A stretch of 64,000 bases of DNA from Calonectria ilicicola (Eukaryota > Ascomycota > Sordariomycetes > Hypocreales > Nectriaceae). The notes beneath the pieces were generated by a model, which saw only the letters and a list, made by a program, of their open reading frames with translations, was not told where the DNA came from and ran no database searches. Positions 21,309-33,900 of this stretch are shown one piece after another (position 1 is the first letter of the stretch; every line of letters starts with the position of its first letter). The stretch is taken from NCBI GenBank assembly GCA_020809705.1, contig CP085833.1:1116001-1180000 (forward strand), in the 5' to 3' direction. Position numbers and translations under genes: made by a program.

Positions 21309-23264
21309 TTAAAATAAGAAGTAAATCAGACGTTTCCAGGCTGGGTATGAGGCGATCAGCGCCCGATCGGCGTGGATCTGATCCCAGTCGTGCTCGCGGC
21401 GACCCGTGTCAACGTCGATATCTTCCAGCTTGATCCAACCCTCTCGCTTCCACAACCATCCAATGGCCCAGAACGCCAGCATAATGGGGAATCCGAGGTA
21501 CGACATGAAAAAGTCCTCGACGGTGCCCATGCCAGACTCTCCTGGAGGCGCGACAATGGCGGTATAGAACTAGTAAAAAGAATCATGTTAGTCTTCATTT
21601 CGGCATGTCAAGTCAAATTTTAGGATGTACCTGAGCAATCAAGATAAGAATAATAAATGTGAGGCCCAGCCACGAGCCATAGACGCCGCCAATGGCCTGA
21701 AACGGAATCTCGTCGAGAGTGTGGCCCTGGTGCTTCCAGGCAGACCGGAAACGGATGTGGGCGATGCAGATGGAGCCCCATGTGAAGAGGGTAGCGAGAC
21801 CGGACAGGGCTTGCAGCCAATCGAAAATGGTGGAGCCGCTTGCGCTCAGGTTGATAAAGGCTAGGAAGCCAAAAAGAATGATGAGAATAACCGAGGGAAG
21901 AGGTCGTCCAGCGCGGTCAATGTAGGTGAAGATCTTGGGTCCGTATCCCTGCTGGCTGACGGCGGTGACGGTTCGTGAACCACCGTAAACTGAGGCGATA
22001 CCAATTGATAGAACAGATGAAAGGATAACGCAGTTCATGAAATGGTCAAGACCGTGGAGCCCGGCGTACTTGCCGACCAAGACGAAGGGTGAGGCCTTGG
22101 AGTTGTTGGAGCTGGCAGAAAGGAGAGCGTCGTCGTTGCAGTCAATCAACAGGCCGATGAAGAAGAGACCGATAATGTAGAACATGGAAATACGCCAAAA
22201 GACCTGCTTGATGGCGCCTGGAACCGCCTGGGTTGGGTTCTTGGACTCGGCAGCAGCGAGACCAACAAGCTCAGTACCGGCAAACGAGAAGGCGGCCGTG
22301 ACAAAGACTGAGCAGAAGCCCTTGAAGCCGTTCTTGAAGACGTCGGGTCCGGTCCAGTATTTTGTGCCCCAGTATTCACCGTAGCGACCGTTTGAAGGGC
22401 CACCACCGCAGACGAGCACAAGGGCGATGATGATGAAGACGCAGGTTGACGACAACTTGAAGCAGGCGGCCCAGAATTCCTCCTCGGCGTAACCCATGGT
22501 TCCAAAGATGTTGAGAATGATGATTGCGGCAAGGAAAATAGCGATCCAAACACCCGGAGACACCTCATCGTTCCAGTAGCTAATGGTAATTGAGCACACA
22601 GTGAGTTCCAGCGGCAGCGTCACGGCCCACTGGAAGGCGTAGTTCCAGGCCATGGCGAAACCAAAAGACGGATCAATGAAGCGGGCGGAGTAGGTGTAGA
22701 AACCTCCAGACACGGGGAACATGATGGCGAGTTCACCCAGGGCGTAAACTGTCGAGTTTGTTAATTCAATTGACCCAGTAAACAGGTGGTTCGGAGGGGG
22801 GGTCTTTTTGGTGTTCAAATAAATGGCAACATACCGACGTTGAAAACCATGATGCTGATGATGAGAAAGTCGACAAACAGAGTACCAGGGCCCTAAACAC
22901 GGCAAAAATTAGCAATTGGCTCTCAATAATTTTTTTTCTTTGCAGAGGTGTTTGGGTGACTTACACCCTTGGCAAGGGCGCTTCCAGAACCGACGTAGAA
23001 GCCTGCACCAATGGAGCCGCCAATGGCAATCATGTTCAGATGTCTTGGCTTCATCTTGCGCTCCAGCTCAACCATGCCGACACCATAGTGCTTCTTCTTG
23101 AACGAGTCGGCAGTGACACCCAGACGTGTCATGAAGCTCTCCTCCTCCTCGACATGCTGCGATGCGTCATTTTCGTTTTTGAAAGAAGGGATCTTTTCAT
23201 CAGAGAGGTCGCCCACCCTCTTCTCGTCCAGGGCGGGACTGCTGATCGGTTCTACTACACCCAT
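21309..23264 (-). CDS. Amino-acid permease (AAT/YAT family, APC superfamily)
   Basis: Plasma-membrane proton-amino acid symporter. Exons 23264-22965, 22892-22835, 22748-21631, 21569-21309, all phases consistent, 578 residues. Seen: cytosolic N-terminus with YGVGMVELERKMKPRHLNM, the helix-1 signature IAIGGSIGAGFYVGSG, LAKG joined to GPGTL, YALGELAIMFPVSGGFYTYS, FAMAWNYAFQW, SFAGTELVGLAAAE, VYGGSRTV, and the 3' exon ending KRLIYFLF. About 12 transmembrane helices. The reading frame opens upstream without an ATG, so the first in-frame ATG (23264, MGVVEPIS) was taken. Substrate range cannot be predicted. Convergent with the acetylesterase. Confidence 0.92.
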
Positions 23265-26070
23265 ATTTCGGTGGTAGATGCTGTCAGCGTTGTCGTCTTT
23301 TAGAGACACAACGCGACCAGGGAAAAATAAAAAAGGGAAGGAATTGGAATTTCCCTCTTTTTCCCCAAGAGAACTTCAATGGGAAAGGAATGTGGTTTTT
23401 TGAGAGAATTTTGAGTAGGAAAACCGTCTGATGATATTTTACGGACATGATTTGGATGCTGTGGAGCCGCCAAACACGGACCACGCCCAGATCGGCCATA
23501 ACGGATCCAGCGTGTTTTTTTTTTTTCCTTGTGGTGGTTATCACTGATGGGAGGCGACTTTTGTTGCACACAGCTTTACGTAAATCTCCACGGGGTAAAA
23601 TAAAACCCAGAGGAGGGCCCTCGCTTCGTGTTTCCCCAGGATTTCACAGATCTCACGTTGCTATTCCAAGAGCCGGGTCCCCTTGTGCGGGGGGCGGAAC
23701 GGGAGCCATGATGTTCGCCATGACCTGGTGTGTGGGTGTGGGTGTGGTGTGTGTCTGAGCCGGTGGAATCCGCTTTGGACGGGTTTTGCTGCTCCACCAC
23801 GATACCCACCCAAGAGCTGCACTCTGGACGCGAACGGCCATTGAACGGAATTGGCAATTGGCACCGCTGCAGCATCCTGTGGGCAGAGGAGAGGAGGAGT
23901 GAGACGACAGGTTGGAAGAGTAACGGGCCTATTACGTACGTTTGGCCGACGGCGTGGCTTGCATGCGAGGTTGGGTCGTGGTTTTCGCCGCCGGCGTGGG
24001 CCAGCAGAGCCCCATCCATAACGTAAAAGTAATCAGACGAGGCCTGGGGGGTTTTGCAGAGCGAGCGTTGACCAAGGGGCGACGCGGGTGGAGAGTCTCC
24101 AGATTAATAGGATGTGATGCATGCGATTCAGTTGAATGAGGGTTTTTGGGGGAGAGATAAGAGATATTGTGAATGTTGCCATTGGATACTGGAATTTGCG
24201 TTGCGTTGACTTATAAGTTGGAAGCTGTTTATTATTGGATACATGACATCACGACGACCGAGTGGCGAAACGGCACAAAGAGCATGTTAGCCATTGCGAG
24301 ACCGGGCTGATCAATGTTAAACTCGAGCTGAACTACACGGCGTTACGCTTATGCATACTCCAAACCTTCTCGAACATATAATCTGGGGGATCAGCATGCA
24401 CGAGTTCCATCTACACCCGGATCGGGCTTCCGTAGTCCCGATATCTTGGAATGGGACTCTTTCCATCTGACCGGTCACCTCTTGGCTCCAATCACCAAGC
24501 CTCTATAATCAATTACTGACCCCCCGGCCCTGTGGCTCATGTATGCTTGCTAGGTAACGTGTGGGACGTGGAGTGCATTAGGGGAGGCGTTCCCCAGAAC
24601 CGATTGTTGCCGCTCCCCAACTTACACCACGCCGCCGGCCGCCGCCGCCGAGAGGTCTCTGGTTCATACAAGGGGAAATATGAAGGCAATGCTGGATCAA
24701 ATTGAACACGCTTGTGATTGGGAAAAGTTGACGTGTTCTCGCGAGTAGGTGGAAGTGAATTTGGATGATTTCTGCGGATGTAGCGTCTGAAGTCCCGGCC
24801 CTATGTAATAAATCCCATCATACGTACTTTCATGCGAAGGCCGCCACAACCGCACATGCATTGTCAGGTTTAAAAAGCAAGTTCAGACCTGATCTTCCTT
24901 GGCATAGCCGTGCATCTGTCCCTCCGCCAATGCAGGGCCCACCGGAGGCTTGCAGGTCAAGCTTGGGACAAAAACACGAGACACAATGCTAATTACTCGG
25001 TCAAATACACAGCTACTTTGCCCGCAAATTATTATAACTAGATGTATTACCTTCGATAGGCTGTATCACATTGTCCCAATCTTATACAATACATCTATTA
25101 GTTGTTTAATAAATAGGTTTCAAGATTTACTTATTTCACTAGAGTGTTGGTTTTAGTGTCTTGTGTTTTCTGTCCCCCGGTTGAAGGTCTACTTGCGCCA
25201 TGGAAGATGGATTCTAGAAGACCTAATTGGGCTATCAGGTTGTAACTGCATTCCGACGATGGTAATTTTCTTCTTCTTGGAGTGCAAAGACATAGAGAAC
25301 CATGTACAATTAATATTCAATAACGTTAAAAATAGGAAAGGGTTCAGCCACGGCACGCGGGCTTAGCTTTTTGCACATATGCTGGTCATGATTCAGTTAC
25401 CTTTTTAGAATATTTCGATATATAGATATAATAAGGTCTGAGACTTCAATCTTTCTCTTAGCCATGTTCTCGAAACCTGCGATAACACGGCCTCGATGTG
25501 AACTACCAACCACGCTTAATATAGGTCATTACACATACACAACATTTCTCATTCAATCACTTCCTTTCGTAGCTGAGGTAAGGTTTAGGAGATAATTTAC
25601 TCTGACTGGCCTGAGTGAACTATAGGGAAATTACGCCGCTTCTCCGCGAATCTCGACTCCATCTTACGATAACCCTAGACATGACAAGAGAACACCGCTA
25701 CAGTTGATATGAAAGACTTACTACTTGACCTATGAGCCTGTACTTTTTCCTACCAAAAAGTTCATCAGTCAGAAAGATCCATGAATATCACGAAAACTAA
25801 AGAGTGTGCCTATCTTATCACTATCCTAAGTTCTCTGGTATCATAACTTAGAGATCCATACCCACGTGGGCGGGTTGTGATTTTGCGAGAGATTAGAACC
25901 CATAAGCCTGGAATTATTTAAGTTGCTTCAATCATGACCTAAGTACCTTTGAAGTTGGCGATAGATGTAGGGATACACAGGTCATCCTCAGGCGGAAAGG
26001 ATACCAGCTAGCAAGAGCCAGGGTATACAAGACCCCTGATGCCGATCACATCGGCCTAGGCATAGGCAAA

Positions 26071-26235
26071 GCTGTGATTTCTCCTGCTTCCAGCAGCCCG
26101 GGCTTCCAACAGCTGCGATTTCTGCTGCTTCCAACAGCCCGGGCTTCTAACAGCTGCTATTTCTGCTGCTTGCAATGGCTGCGATTTCTACAGCTTCCAA
26201 TAGCCCGGTTTCTAATAGCTGCGATATTTGTAGAG
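26071..26235. repeat. 41-bp tandem minisatellite, about 3.7 imperfect copies
   Basis: Units start at 26071, 26112, 26153 and 26178, with a partial unit at 26218, each opening with GCTG(C/T)GATTTCT and containing CAGCCCGGGCTTC. The first two units are full (41 bp), the third is cut to 25 bp, the fourth is 40 bp. C-to-T and A-type differences separate copies. Confidence 0.85.
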
Positions 26236-26446
26236 CCCTTTTAGATTTCCCCCTCCGCGGGAGGGCACCCCTATGGGGGGCTTTTGCCTCCGGTGGCCAC
26301 TACCCATACCCATAGCCAGCAGCCTCCTTCTAGCCGGCGCAGCTCTGTATAGTCTTCAGCTTGGTATTAGCTTTTAGCCCTGCATGAAGAAGGCACAGAT
26401 TTTAGTAAGGGTATGTACCTCGGTATGTACTTATGATTAGAGTTAG

Positions 26447-26596
26447 CTAATGGCCGAATAAGGAGCATTTTTTTAACTAATGGCCGAAGAGGATTTTTTA
26501 GCGTAAACCTAGATGGCCTCATTTTAAAGAGGCAAAGCTGGAAGCTGTAGTTCGACCTCTGTAAACTCCGTCTCCTTCACTTCTTCAGCTTTGCCT
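26447..26596. repeat. short direct repeats and hairpin, possible mobile-element remnant
   Basis: CTAATGGCCGAA occurs at 26447-26458 and again at 26477-26488. AGGCAAAGCT (26530-26539) is perfectly complementary to AGCTTTGCCT (26587-26596), with a further GAAG/CTTC match after a one-base bulge and a loop of about 40 nt. Could be a MITE-like remnant or a structured leader; no target-site duplication was found. Confidence 0.5.
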
Positions 26597-26745
26597 AAAC
26601 ATACGATGTAATTCTGCCAGCACACACCGCCCTGTTCTCAGCTCAGCCTCACTTGGCTATCCAACAAGAGAGCATTTCCCTCAGCATCTACGTCGTCTCT
26701 ATTTAATTCGGGTTTATTGCCTTGATCGACAGTTGATATCGGAGA

Positions 26746-29700
26746 ATGGAAGTTCCAGGTATCACGGTTGAGAGGCTGGGCCTCACGTTGGTATCTCCGC
26801 TGAGAGTGACAGTCCCCACAGTCAAGTAAGAGTTCCCCACCTCTCTCTTGTTCTCTTCCTCGTCCTCGTCCTATGTGAGATTGGTTGGAGTTCTGAGCCA
26901 AACTTTTTAAAGTATCGTATTCGTACATGGCCTGCGAGGTAATCCCAAGAAGACGTGGCACTACAAAGAACCGTCAAACCCATCGACCCCCAAGCCGGGG
27001 CCTAGAGTCAATACCACTCAATCTAGCAAATCATCAGGCAATCGATTTTTCTCAAAGCTGAAGAAAACACTCAAGTCGTCACCTTCGAAGCTCTCAAAAC
27101 CTGATAAGAAGTTACCTTCGGATGAGCTAACGCGAAATGTTTTTTGGTTGGCCGAGGTACTACCAGTTTCCGTTCCCGATGCTAATATCTGGACATATGG
27201 CTACAATGCAGACGTTGTTGATGGCCTCTTCCAATCCCATAATAAAAACAGCATGTTACAGCACGGGAACGACCTTGTAGTTAAGCTTTGTCGTCGTCTC
27301 AGAGATAAAGTTGGTAGAATTTCCTATTGGGGTGGATCCGGTTTTATTTAACGCTGTAATAGGAACCTATCATATTCGTCGCTCATAGTCTTGGGGGGTT
27401 GCTAGTAAAAGTAGTAAGTTTCTAGGGTCTGGTTGAAGATATTGATTTGGTGCTGATTCTTGACAGGCTGTGGCCCAAATGCAACGGAGCCTTAACCAAA
27501 GGCAAAAGAAATGCTTCAAGAGGATTAAAGCAATTGTCTTCTGTGGGACGCCTCATAAAGGCAGCAATGCGGCAGCATGGGGCAGCCTAGCATCTAATCT
27601 AGTTTTAATGGCCTTTACTGACACAAACTCGAAACTGCTGGCGGATTTACAAGTCAATTCGGAGATTCTTGATACTATTCAACAGGACTTTTTCCAGGTG
27701 CTTCATTCCTCCTCTATCCTTGTTCACTCATTTCAAGAGGGTAGGGCTATGTCAGGAATAAAGGGGATGAATAGCAAGGTAAGTCATGAATCGAGAAAAG
27801 TTTATTGAAAGAAGGCTATGTTTCGGTATCACTAATTAGCTCGACGATAATATTTAGGTTGTTGATGACGTTTCCTCAAAATGCGGATGGCCCCTTGAAA
27901 CAGTTGAAACTATCGACGCAGACCATCGTCAGATGGTCAAGAAACCTGGCGTTAAACCCATCACTGATGTTTTGATAGATATGGAGCGGCAAATCCTCAC
28001 TCAAGCTGGCGTGGATAGTAGGTCACTGCAAGCTCCGCAAGCATATTTGCAGCTCACTAACGCTGAAAGAAACAGATGAAGAAATTGACGAAGCCCAAAT
28101 ACCATATATGTACCTTGATAGGTTCTACACAGTCAATTACCATGACGGCTTATCTCAGGTTTCACCGCGCCATCCCAATACTTGCTCCTGGCTGATGGAT
28201 ACACCAGAAGTCAAGGGCTGGCTCTCCGGATCTTCACACAACCTATTATGGCTGCATGGATACCCGGGCCTAGGAAAATCTGTCTTTGCCCGATATTTGG
28301 TCGAATCTCTTGGACAAACAAATCAGCAATTCTCTCAGAATAGTGATGGATCGATCATCATTTTCTTTTTCTGCTCCTATCGGGCAGAAGAGTCCAGATC
28401 AGTCCGTAGCCTGGTCTTGTCACTCATCCATCAGCTTGTTCTTCAAGATCCCGCTCTTGCTAAGCCAATTGAACGGAAATTCACAGTTATCGAAAAATCG
28501 GTTCTGGATTCTCTGAGGACGCTGTGGGATATCTTGCTTGATGTCATCAACGCTCTAATGAAAAAAACGCTCTACATAGTTATTGATGCGGTAGATGAGC
28601 TTCTCGCTCCTTCTTGGTCAAGTTTTTTGGATGAGTTCCTTCAACTCATGTCTCGATCATCAATCAATTCTAAAGCCGTCATCACCAGCCGCCCCGAGCC
28701 CGAGATTCTACGGATTCTTGAACCACAGTCAACCTACTTGAACCTTGCGAAAAGGAGTAAGAACAGAAGCGATGTCTCTGCCTATCTTACCGACACCATC
28801 ATGGCATACGGTCGAGAAAATTCCTTTGCAGAAGGAATGAGCGAAAAGATCCTCTCGGAGATAGACGTTCGGGCTGATGGCATGTTTCTGTGGGCCAAGC
28901 TTGCCTGGTCATACTTCATTGACGGTGTTGGTACCTGGAGCGCTTTGATCTTGAAGAAGAAGCTCCACGAGCTGCAGCGGTTGCCCCCAGGAATGGACAT
29001 CCTTTACCACCGGATTCTGACCTCTACCGATAAGCGGCTGCGCCCCGATCTCATTGCCTGCTTTGTGTGGATCGTGACTGCATGGCGACCGCTCACAATT
29101 ACCGAATTATCTATTGCCCTAGCATTGCGTGATCGACCCCGGCATGTGAAAGATATTGATGTGCGGCTGAACATGAGAAGCTTTTTCAAGAAGTGCTGTC
29201 CAAATCTGGTCAGAGTCAATCAAGATGACTCTATTACTCTTGTTCACCAGTCTTTCAAAGATTTTCTCCTTCAGGCGGTGGAAGTTGTTGGACCGAATGG
29301 AAAAATACAAAATGAATTTTGGATAAATCTCGAGTCCGCAAATCTAGAGTTGGGTCTAGATTGTTTGACATATCTCGGACTAGAAGACTTTCATCATCAG
29401 ACGGAGATGTGGGACCAACGGTCATTATTCTTGCCATGTTCAGAGCGCTGGGTTGTTAAAGATAATATCATCCAAAAATATCCCTTTCTCGCATACTCAA
29501 TGGGATACTGGCCGCTGCATCTTAGGGATTTGGATGACAAGGACGGGGTGTGGCCATACTTCGCTCTTACCCTTCTGGCACCCGAACGCCGCATGCGATG
29601 GTCTCCCTTCGAACCAGCCATCTTCTATCTTTGCCGTCACAACCTAAGAGGGCTACTCAAGCAAGTAGCGGAGCGAAGGTTTGATATCGACGAGATCGAC

Positions 29701-31014
29701 GGAGACGGTCATCATGTTATCCATACCGCTTTTGACTATGGATTGATGCAGGATATTGAACTTCTACTCAGTCTAGGGGCAGACATTAATGGTAGAAACG
29801 CTCGGGACGAGACACTTCTCCAACGACTAGTAAGTCATGGGGATGTTGAAAAGATTACAGAGTGGCTAAGAAGGACTGGCGTCAACGCAAATGTACAAAA
29901 TTCCGATGGCCAGACAAGCTTGCATATCGCTGTTCGTGCGGAGGGGGTAGTTCAAAATATCATCGATAGCTTGCTTGCAGTTGCTAGCATCGATGCCAAC
30001 ATCATCGATAAGGAAGGCCGAACGCCACTAAGTCTAGCGATTCATTGGGGCCGGGAACGTGCAACTTTAAGATTGCTCCAGTGTTCATCAGTTGACGTGC
30101 GCGTCATCGGACAAGACGGAAGCAGTCCCATAATCAATGCAATCATCCAAGGATGGTCTGATGTAGCACTTACTATATTAGGGAAACTCACCAGCGTGGA
30201 CGCATTTCGCGATGCTTCCGGCCGGACCGCTCTTCACTGGGCTATCATGATGAATATGCCAGACGTATTAAAAGCCGTACTGGATAAGCAAGATGCCATT
30301 ATTAACGCTGTGGACCATGGCAGCCGGACAGCACTGCATGTGGCTGCTGAAGATGGCATGGTTGAAGCAGTCGAACTTCTTCGACAAGGTGCACTGACAA
30401 CAATACAGACCAGGTCTCATGAAACTGCCTTACACCTCGCTGTTACTAAAGGGCATTTTGGCGTCGTGAAATTGTTGGTGAGGCACATGCCAGCGTTTGC
30501 CATCAATTCCAAGGACTACAACGGCTGGACAGCATTACATCGGGGAGTAAGTGTAGGATTACATGAGATGACAAAATGGATGCTGCAGCAGGACGCAGTC
30601 AGTCTAACACCGCGAGACAAGCATGGCCGGCGGGCAATTTCGTTTGCGGCAGCCTTTGGGTCTCCCGATGTGCTTAGGCTATTCCTTGAGCGCTCTCCTG
30701 ACGATATCTTTTTTGTCGACAGCTTTGGTTACGATCTTTTGCACATGGCTGCCTTTGCTAGCAACCGCATGAATGTGCACTTCCTTCTTAGTTTCAACCA
30801 CCTAAAGCCAGACAAAGAAAACCATTGGGGCAAGCGGCCACTTGATATTTCGCCGAACAGCTTCTTCTCCCAATTCCTATATATAGAGGGGTTCACTCAC
30901 TCTAAAACCTATATGGAGCAGCAAGAAGCTATTCGCCGAAAGCAACTGAAATTTTTGGAGGATGCTGAGATCTCGCCAAGTTCAGGGCCAATTTGTGCAC
31001 TTCCCAACTATTGA
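26746..31014 (+). CDS. Fungal NLR: SesB-like alpha/beta hydrolase - NACHT - ankyrin repeat protein
   Basis: STAND-type receptor of the fungal NLR class. Exons 26746-26825, 26913-27309, 27363-27413, 27467-27778, 27858-28017, 28076-31014 sum to exactly 1,313 codons. Effector domain (about 28-300): IVFVHGLRGNPKKTW, WTYGYNAD, IIFVAHSLGG with the nucleophile-elbow Ser near 168, and FCGTPHKGS. Linker ends DADHRQMVK. NACHT: WLHGYPGLGKSVFARYL (P-loop about 395-402) and YIVIDAVDEL (Walker B), then TSRPEPE. About ten ankyrin repeats (about 880-1270; for example SGRTALHWAI, GSRTALHVAAEDG, GWTALHRGV). The second intron uses a weak GTTGGT donor at 27310; the stronger GTAGAA at 27314 would break the frame. 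Such proteins sense non-self and trigger incompatibility or cell death; function here is inferred from architecture. Confidence 0.85.
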
Positions 31015-31142
31015 TGAGTATATAATCTTATTTAAAATAAACTTAAGTTCCAGAGCTTTATTATCTACTTTGAAATTCCCATGAAAACTCTACTTTACGA
31101 TCTGAAGACTTCTCTGTTGCCTTTTGAAGTGGTTTGTTCATT

Positions 31143-32447
31143 TCAGCTTAAACAGTTTTGATCCAACGCAAACGGAGAGATATCAATATCAGGCTTCTCC
31201 CCTCGCATCAGCTGGCTCATCAATCGTCCGCTACCCATACCCAGAGTCAAGCCGTACGAACCATGTCCCCAACAAATGAAAATTCCACTCGAGTATCCCC
31301 CCGTCAGTCCACTCTCAGCTAAGTCACCACTCAGGTCTGATGGCGTAACTCCCGTCATGATGGGAAGTCCTGATTTTGTGGTTGATCTGAAAGCTCGACC
31401 CTTGTTCACCAACTCAAATTGATCAGCATGCGTTTCAGCACAGTCGCATTTCCAGTTCAACCACGTTTTTGCGCGGCTAATCAGCTCTTGGATCAAGATC
31501 TCATCAGGCGTATCCATCCGGCCGGGTGATGGAAGAGCAGCAACAAAATTTCTTCGTCCGCAAGCCCATATGGTCCCGTCATTGCGACCAGCAAACTCAA
31601 ATTTCTCGCCGAGGAGACCTTCAAAAGAAACAAATGCTGCGCTAGACTCAGTTACCGAGCACGGGTTTTCGCACAAGATCCAATCTCCAGCGTCAGTGAC
31701 CAATTTAATTTGTATCGGAGAAGAGGGAAACAATGATTTGAATACCGATGGGGTCCATGGTCCGCAGGCAAGAAGTAGTTGGTCACAACCAAAAGTTATC
31801 ATGGAACCATCATGCTTTTGGCAAATCACGGCTTGCACCTTGTTCCTTGTAGAAAGTGTTGCATCGACTACCTTCCAGCCTGCATCGATTTCTACCCCCA
31901 TATCTAGGCACTGACAAGTGAGCCAATTTCCAAGACCAGATGGGTTTCTGTATCGTGATTAATATGAGATGTATGAAGCAGTGTGTGGGTGACATATCAT
32001 CAATACTCACACTATTGCATTATCGGTGCCCAAAACATTGGCATCAGCATCCCAAGTAGGCTCCTTGCGGAGCCAGTCTGGGAGCTGATCAAGTCTTTGG
32101 CCATGGCCTGGGTCAATCCCGAAGGATGATTCAGCTCTGTAACTAGCGGCTTCCCTGAATTCTGCACTTTCAGCCTCGGTAGCCCAGAGTTCAAACGAGT
32201 ATTTTCCAAGAGGCGAAAGCGTTTGTCTCTGTGGCTCCGGGAATGCGTAATGGAAGCAACCAGTGCAGGTAGCAGAAGCGGCTGTGAAAGGCTTGTCAAA
32301 GGCCTCAATGACCTTGATCTGGACTCTGGGGGACCGCTTTGCGAGATTGTAAGCTGTGCAGAGGCCGATGGATCCGCCACCTACTATAACAACAAGGGTA
32401 TCTTTGCTACTTCCAGTCATGTTTCTATGTTGCACGGTGGCAATCAT
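31143..32447 (-). CDS. FAD-dependent oxidoreductase (DAO family; D-amino acid / sarcosine / fructosyl-amine oxidase-like)
   Basis: Exons 32447-32011 and 31947-31143 (63-nt intron, phase 2) give 413 residues. N-terminal dinucleotide-binding motif VVIVGGGSIGLCTAYNLAKR, then VIEAF (acidic end of beta-2), SATCTGCFHYAFPEP, VNPSGLGNWL after the splice, LLLACGPWT near the middle, and a C-terminal FAD-contact segment FICWGHGSYGLTLGMGSGRL. Expected to oxidise a C-N bond of an amino acid or substituted amine, releasing peroxide. The substrate is open. A C-terminal SKL-type peroxisomal signal is not present (ends QNCLS). A second ATG at 32420 (MTGSS) is an alternative start. Convergent with the NLR, 128 bp apart. 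Confidence 0.85.
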
Positions 32448-33900
32448 GTTTGTGATCGGGGCAGTACTCCAAGTGAAGTCAAATATATATGATCAATTGG
32501 GAGCACTGAATCACAATCTGAATTTTATTCACCTACGCCAAATAATACATCATGCCAATAAACAGGCCGTTCTTTGTTTCACAGCCTGTGGCTGTTGACC
32601 TGACAATTGGGCAGATCCAGCCTTGAACCCCTCACACCCAATTCAATGCCCAACGCATTGGTTCAATTCTCGATTGCATGGTGCATTTATATTCATACTT
32701 TGTATCTCGAGATGACTAGATAATACACGATGTCTTTCCTAGATTTTCAGACCCACAACCGAATCCATCTGTCATTTTGGCTCCCCTGTCAAACTTGCAT
32801 CTGGCGGTGCTGCAGCATGTCTCAGCCCCGCATCCTCAGCTAATGAATCCATCACATGATCTTGCCTTTGGCGTCGGTATTGGAATTCATCTCTACACGA
32901 AATTTGATATTCGCCCCCTTTTCACTCATCATCTTCTAACATCGCCATCCGGGATAATGTCAACAAAATAAGCACCGACCAACTGGCGTTCAGAGCGGCT
33001 AAAGTGTTCGTCTTCTCGCTATAAGTGCCAAAGTTAGTTCTAGTAACCAACTCAAGCTTGACCTCAACAGGAAAAGCCGCTACAGCAAATAATTCAAGGT
33101 CGGCGAGCTCCCGATATCCACGGCAGCGGTGATAGGCTTCATTGGGGTCGTATCTTACGGCCAACAACGACGCATGCCCCGCCACTAAACCACAAAGAGT
33201 TTTCCGGGCCCTCCGCTCGGGACTCATTCGTGGAGACTAAGCAGCAGCTGCATGCATGCTGGCAGTCTGTCTTTCAACCAAGCCATGTCCAAAGCGTAGT
33301 TAGACCAATGAAAAAATTTCAGTGTCAATCATTGACTTTCCCGCATCAGTTGGGTGGTATTTGAGGCCATACGCACGCACACGCATGACGGAACCCATGG
33401 CAAACGTCAGAAGTTGTGCTTCAGACACAATCATCTGATAAAGACGATGATGAAAAAAAATATAGTAGTGATAAAAAAGAATGGAAAAATTTGCAGTGAA
33501 TCACATGTATTTGCACGGCCTAATTTTATTCTTTGATTGATTCTCCCACCGGTGTTTTGTTTTGTCTTACTTATTTCCTTTTTCACCAAAAAAAAAAAAA
33601 AAGGTTTTTTTTTTTTTTTTGGTGATGGTGTGTGTTGTGTTGTACAAGTATTGTGCGTCCATGCATGCACTTCGCGCAGGTTAGCTGATAAATCCACTTG
33701 CGCACAGCCAACAAAGCGGCCCGGTTCCAAGACGCAGCGTCATGGGAACATACATGTACAGAAATTTGCCGTAGGGCTGATGAGGGGAAGTCGTGTTTCT
33801 CCATCGATTATAATGCTCGAGCATCCCTGAAGAGTATCGTGGTGTCGTGCTGTGCTGTGCCCACTGTCACCAACTAATCTCATCCAGTCTTGACCCTCAA
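32448..33900. other. intergenic, divergent promoters
   Basis: 1.45 kb between the oxidase and the HET gene. One minus-strand open frame (32922-33227, about 100 codons) has no recognisable feature. Holds the A15/T16 hairpin. Confidence 0.55.
33584..33624. repeat. perfect poly(A)/poly(T) hairpin
   Basis: CACC plus 15 A, a GG spacer, then 16 T plus GGTG: an inverted repeat with arms of about 19 nt and almost no loop. It lies about 280 bp upstream of the HET start codon. May extrude as a cruciform or be an A-tail/T-tail junction of two inserted retro-sequences; assembly artefact is also possible. Confidence 0.75.

Larger units (their letters stand above)
23265..26745. other. 3.5 kb gene-poor stretch
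   Basis: Promoter side of the permease plus a long AT-rich spacer (24.9-26.0 kb) with scattered stops on all frames. Contains the 41-bp minisatellite, a 12-bp direct repeat and a hairpin listed separately. No protein gene or RNA gene recognised. Confidence 0.55.

Noticed and set aside
23265..23309. 15-codon N-terminal extension of the amino-acid permease
   Set aside because: Begins with GTG; the first ATG is at 23264 and gives a family-typical length.
32922..33227. 101-codon minus-strand frame between the oxidase and the HET gene
   Set aside because: No homology-like motif, no signal peptide and poor context; cannot be linked to other exons.
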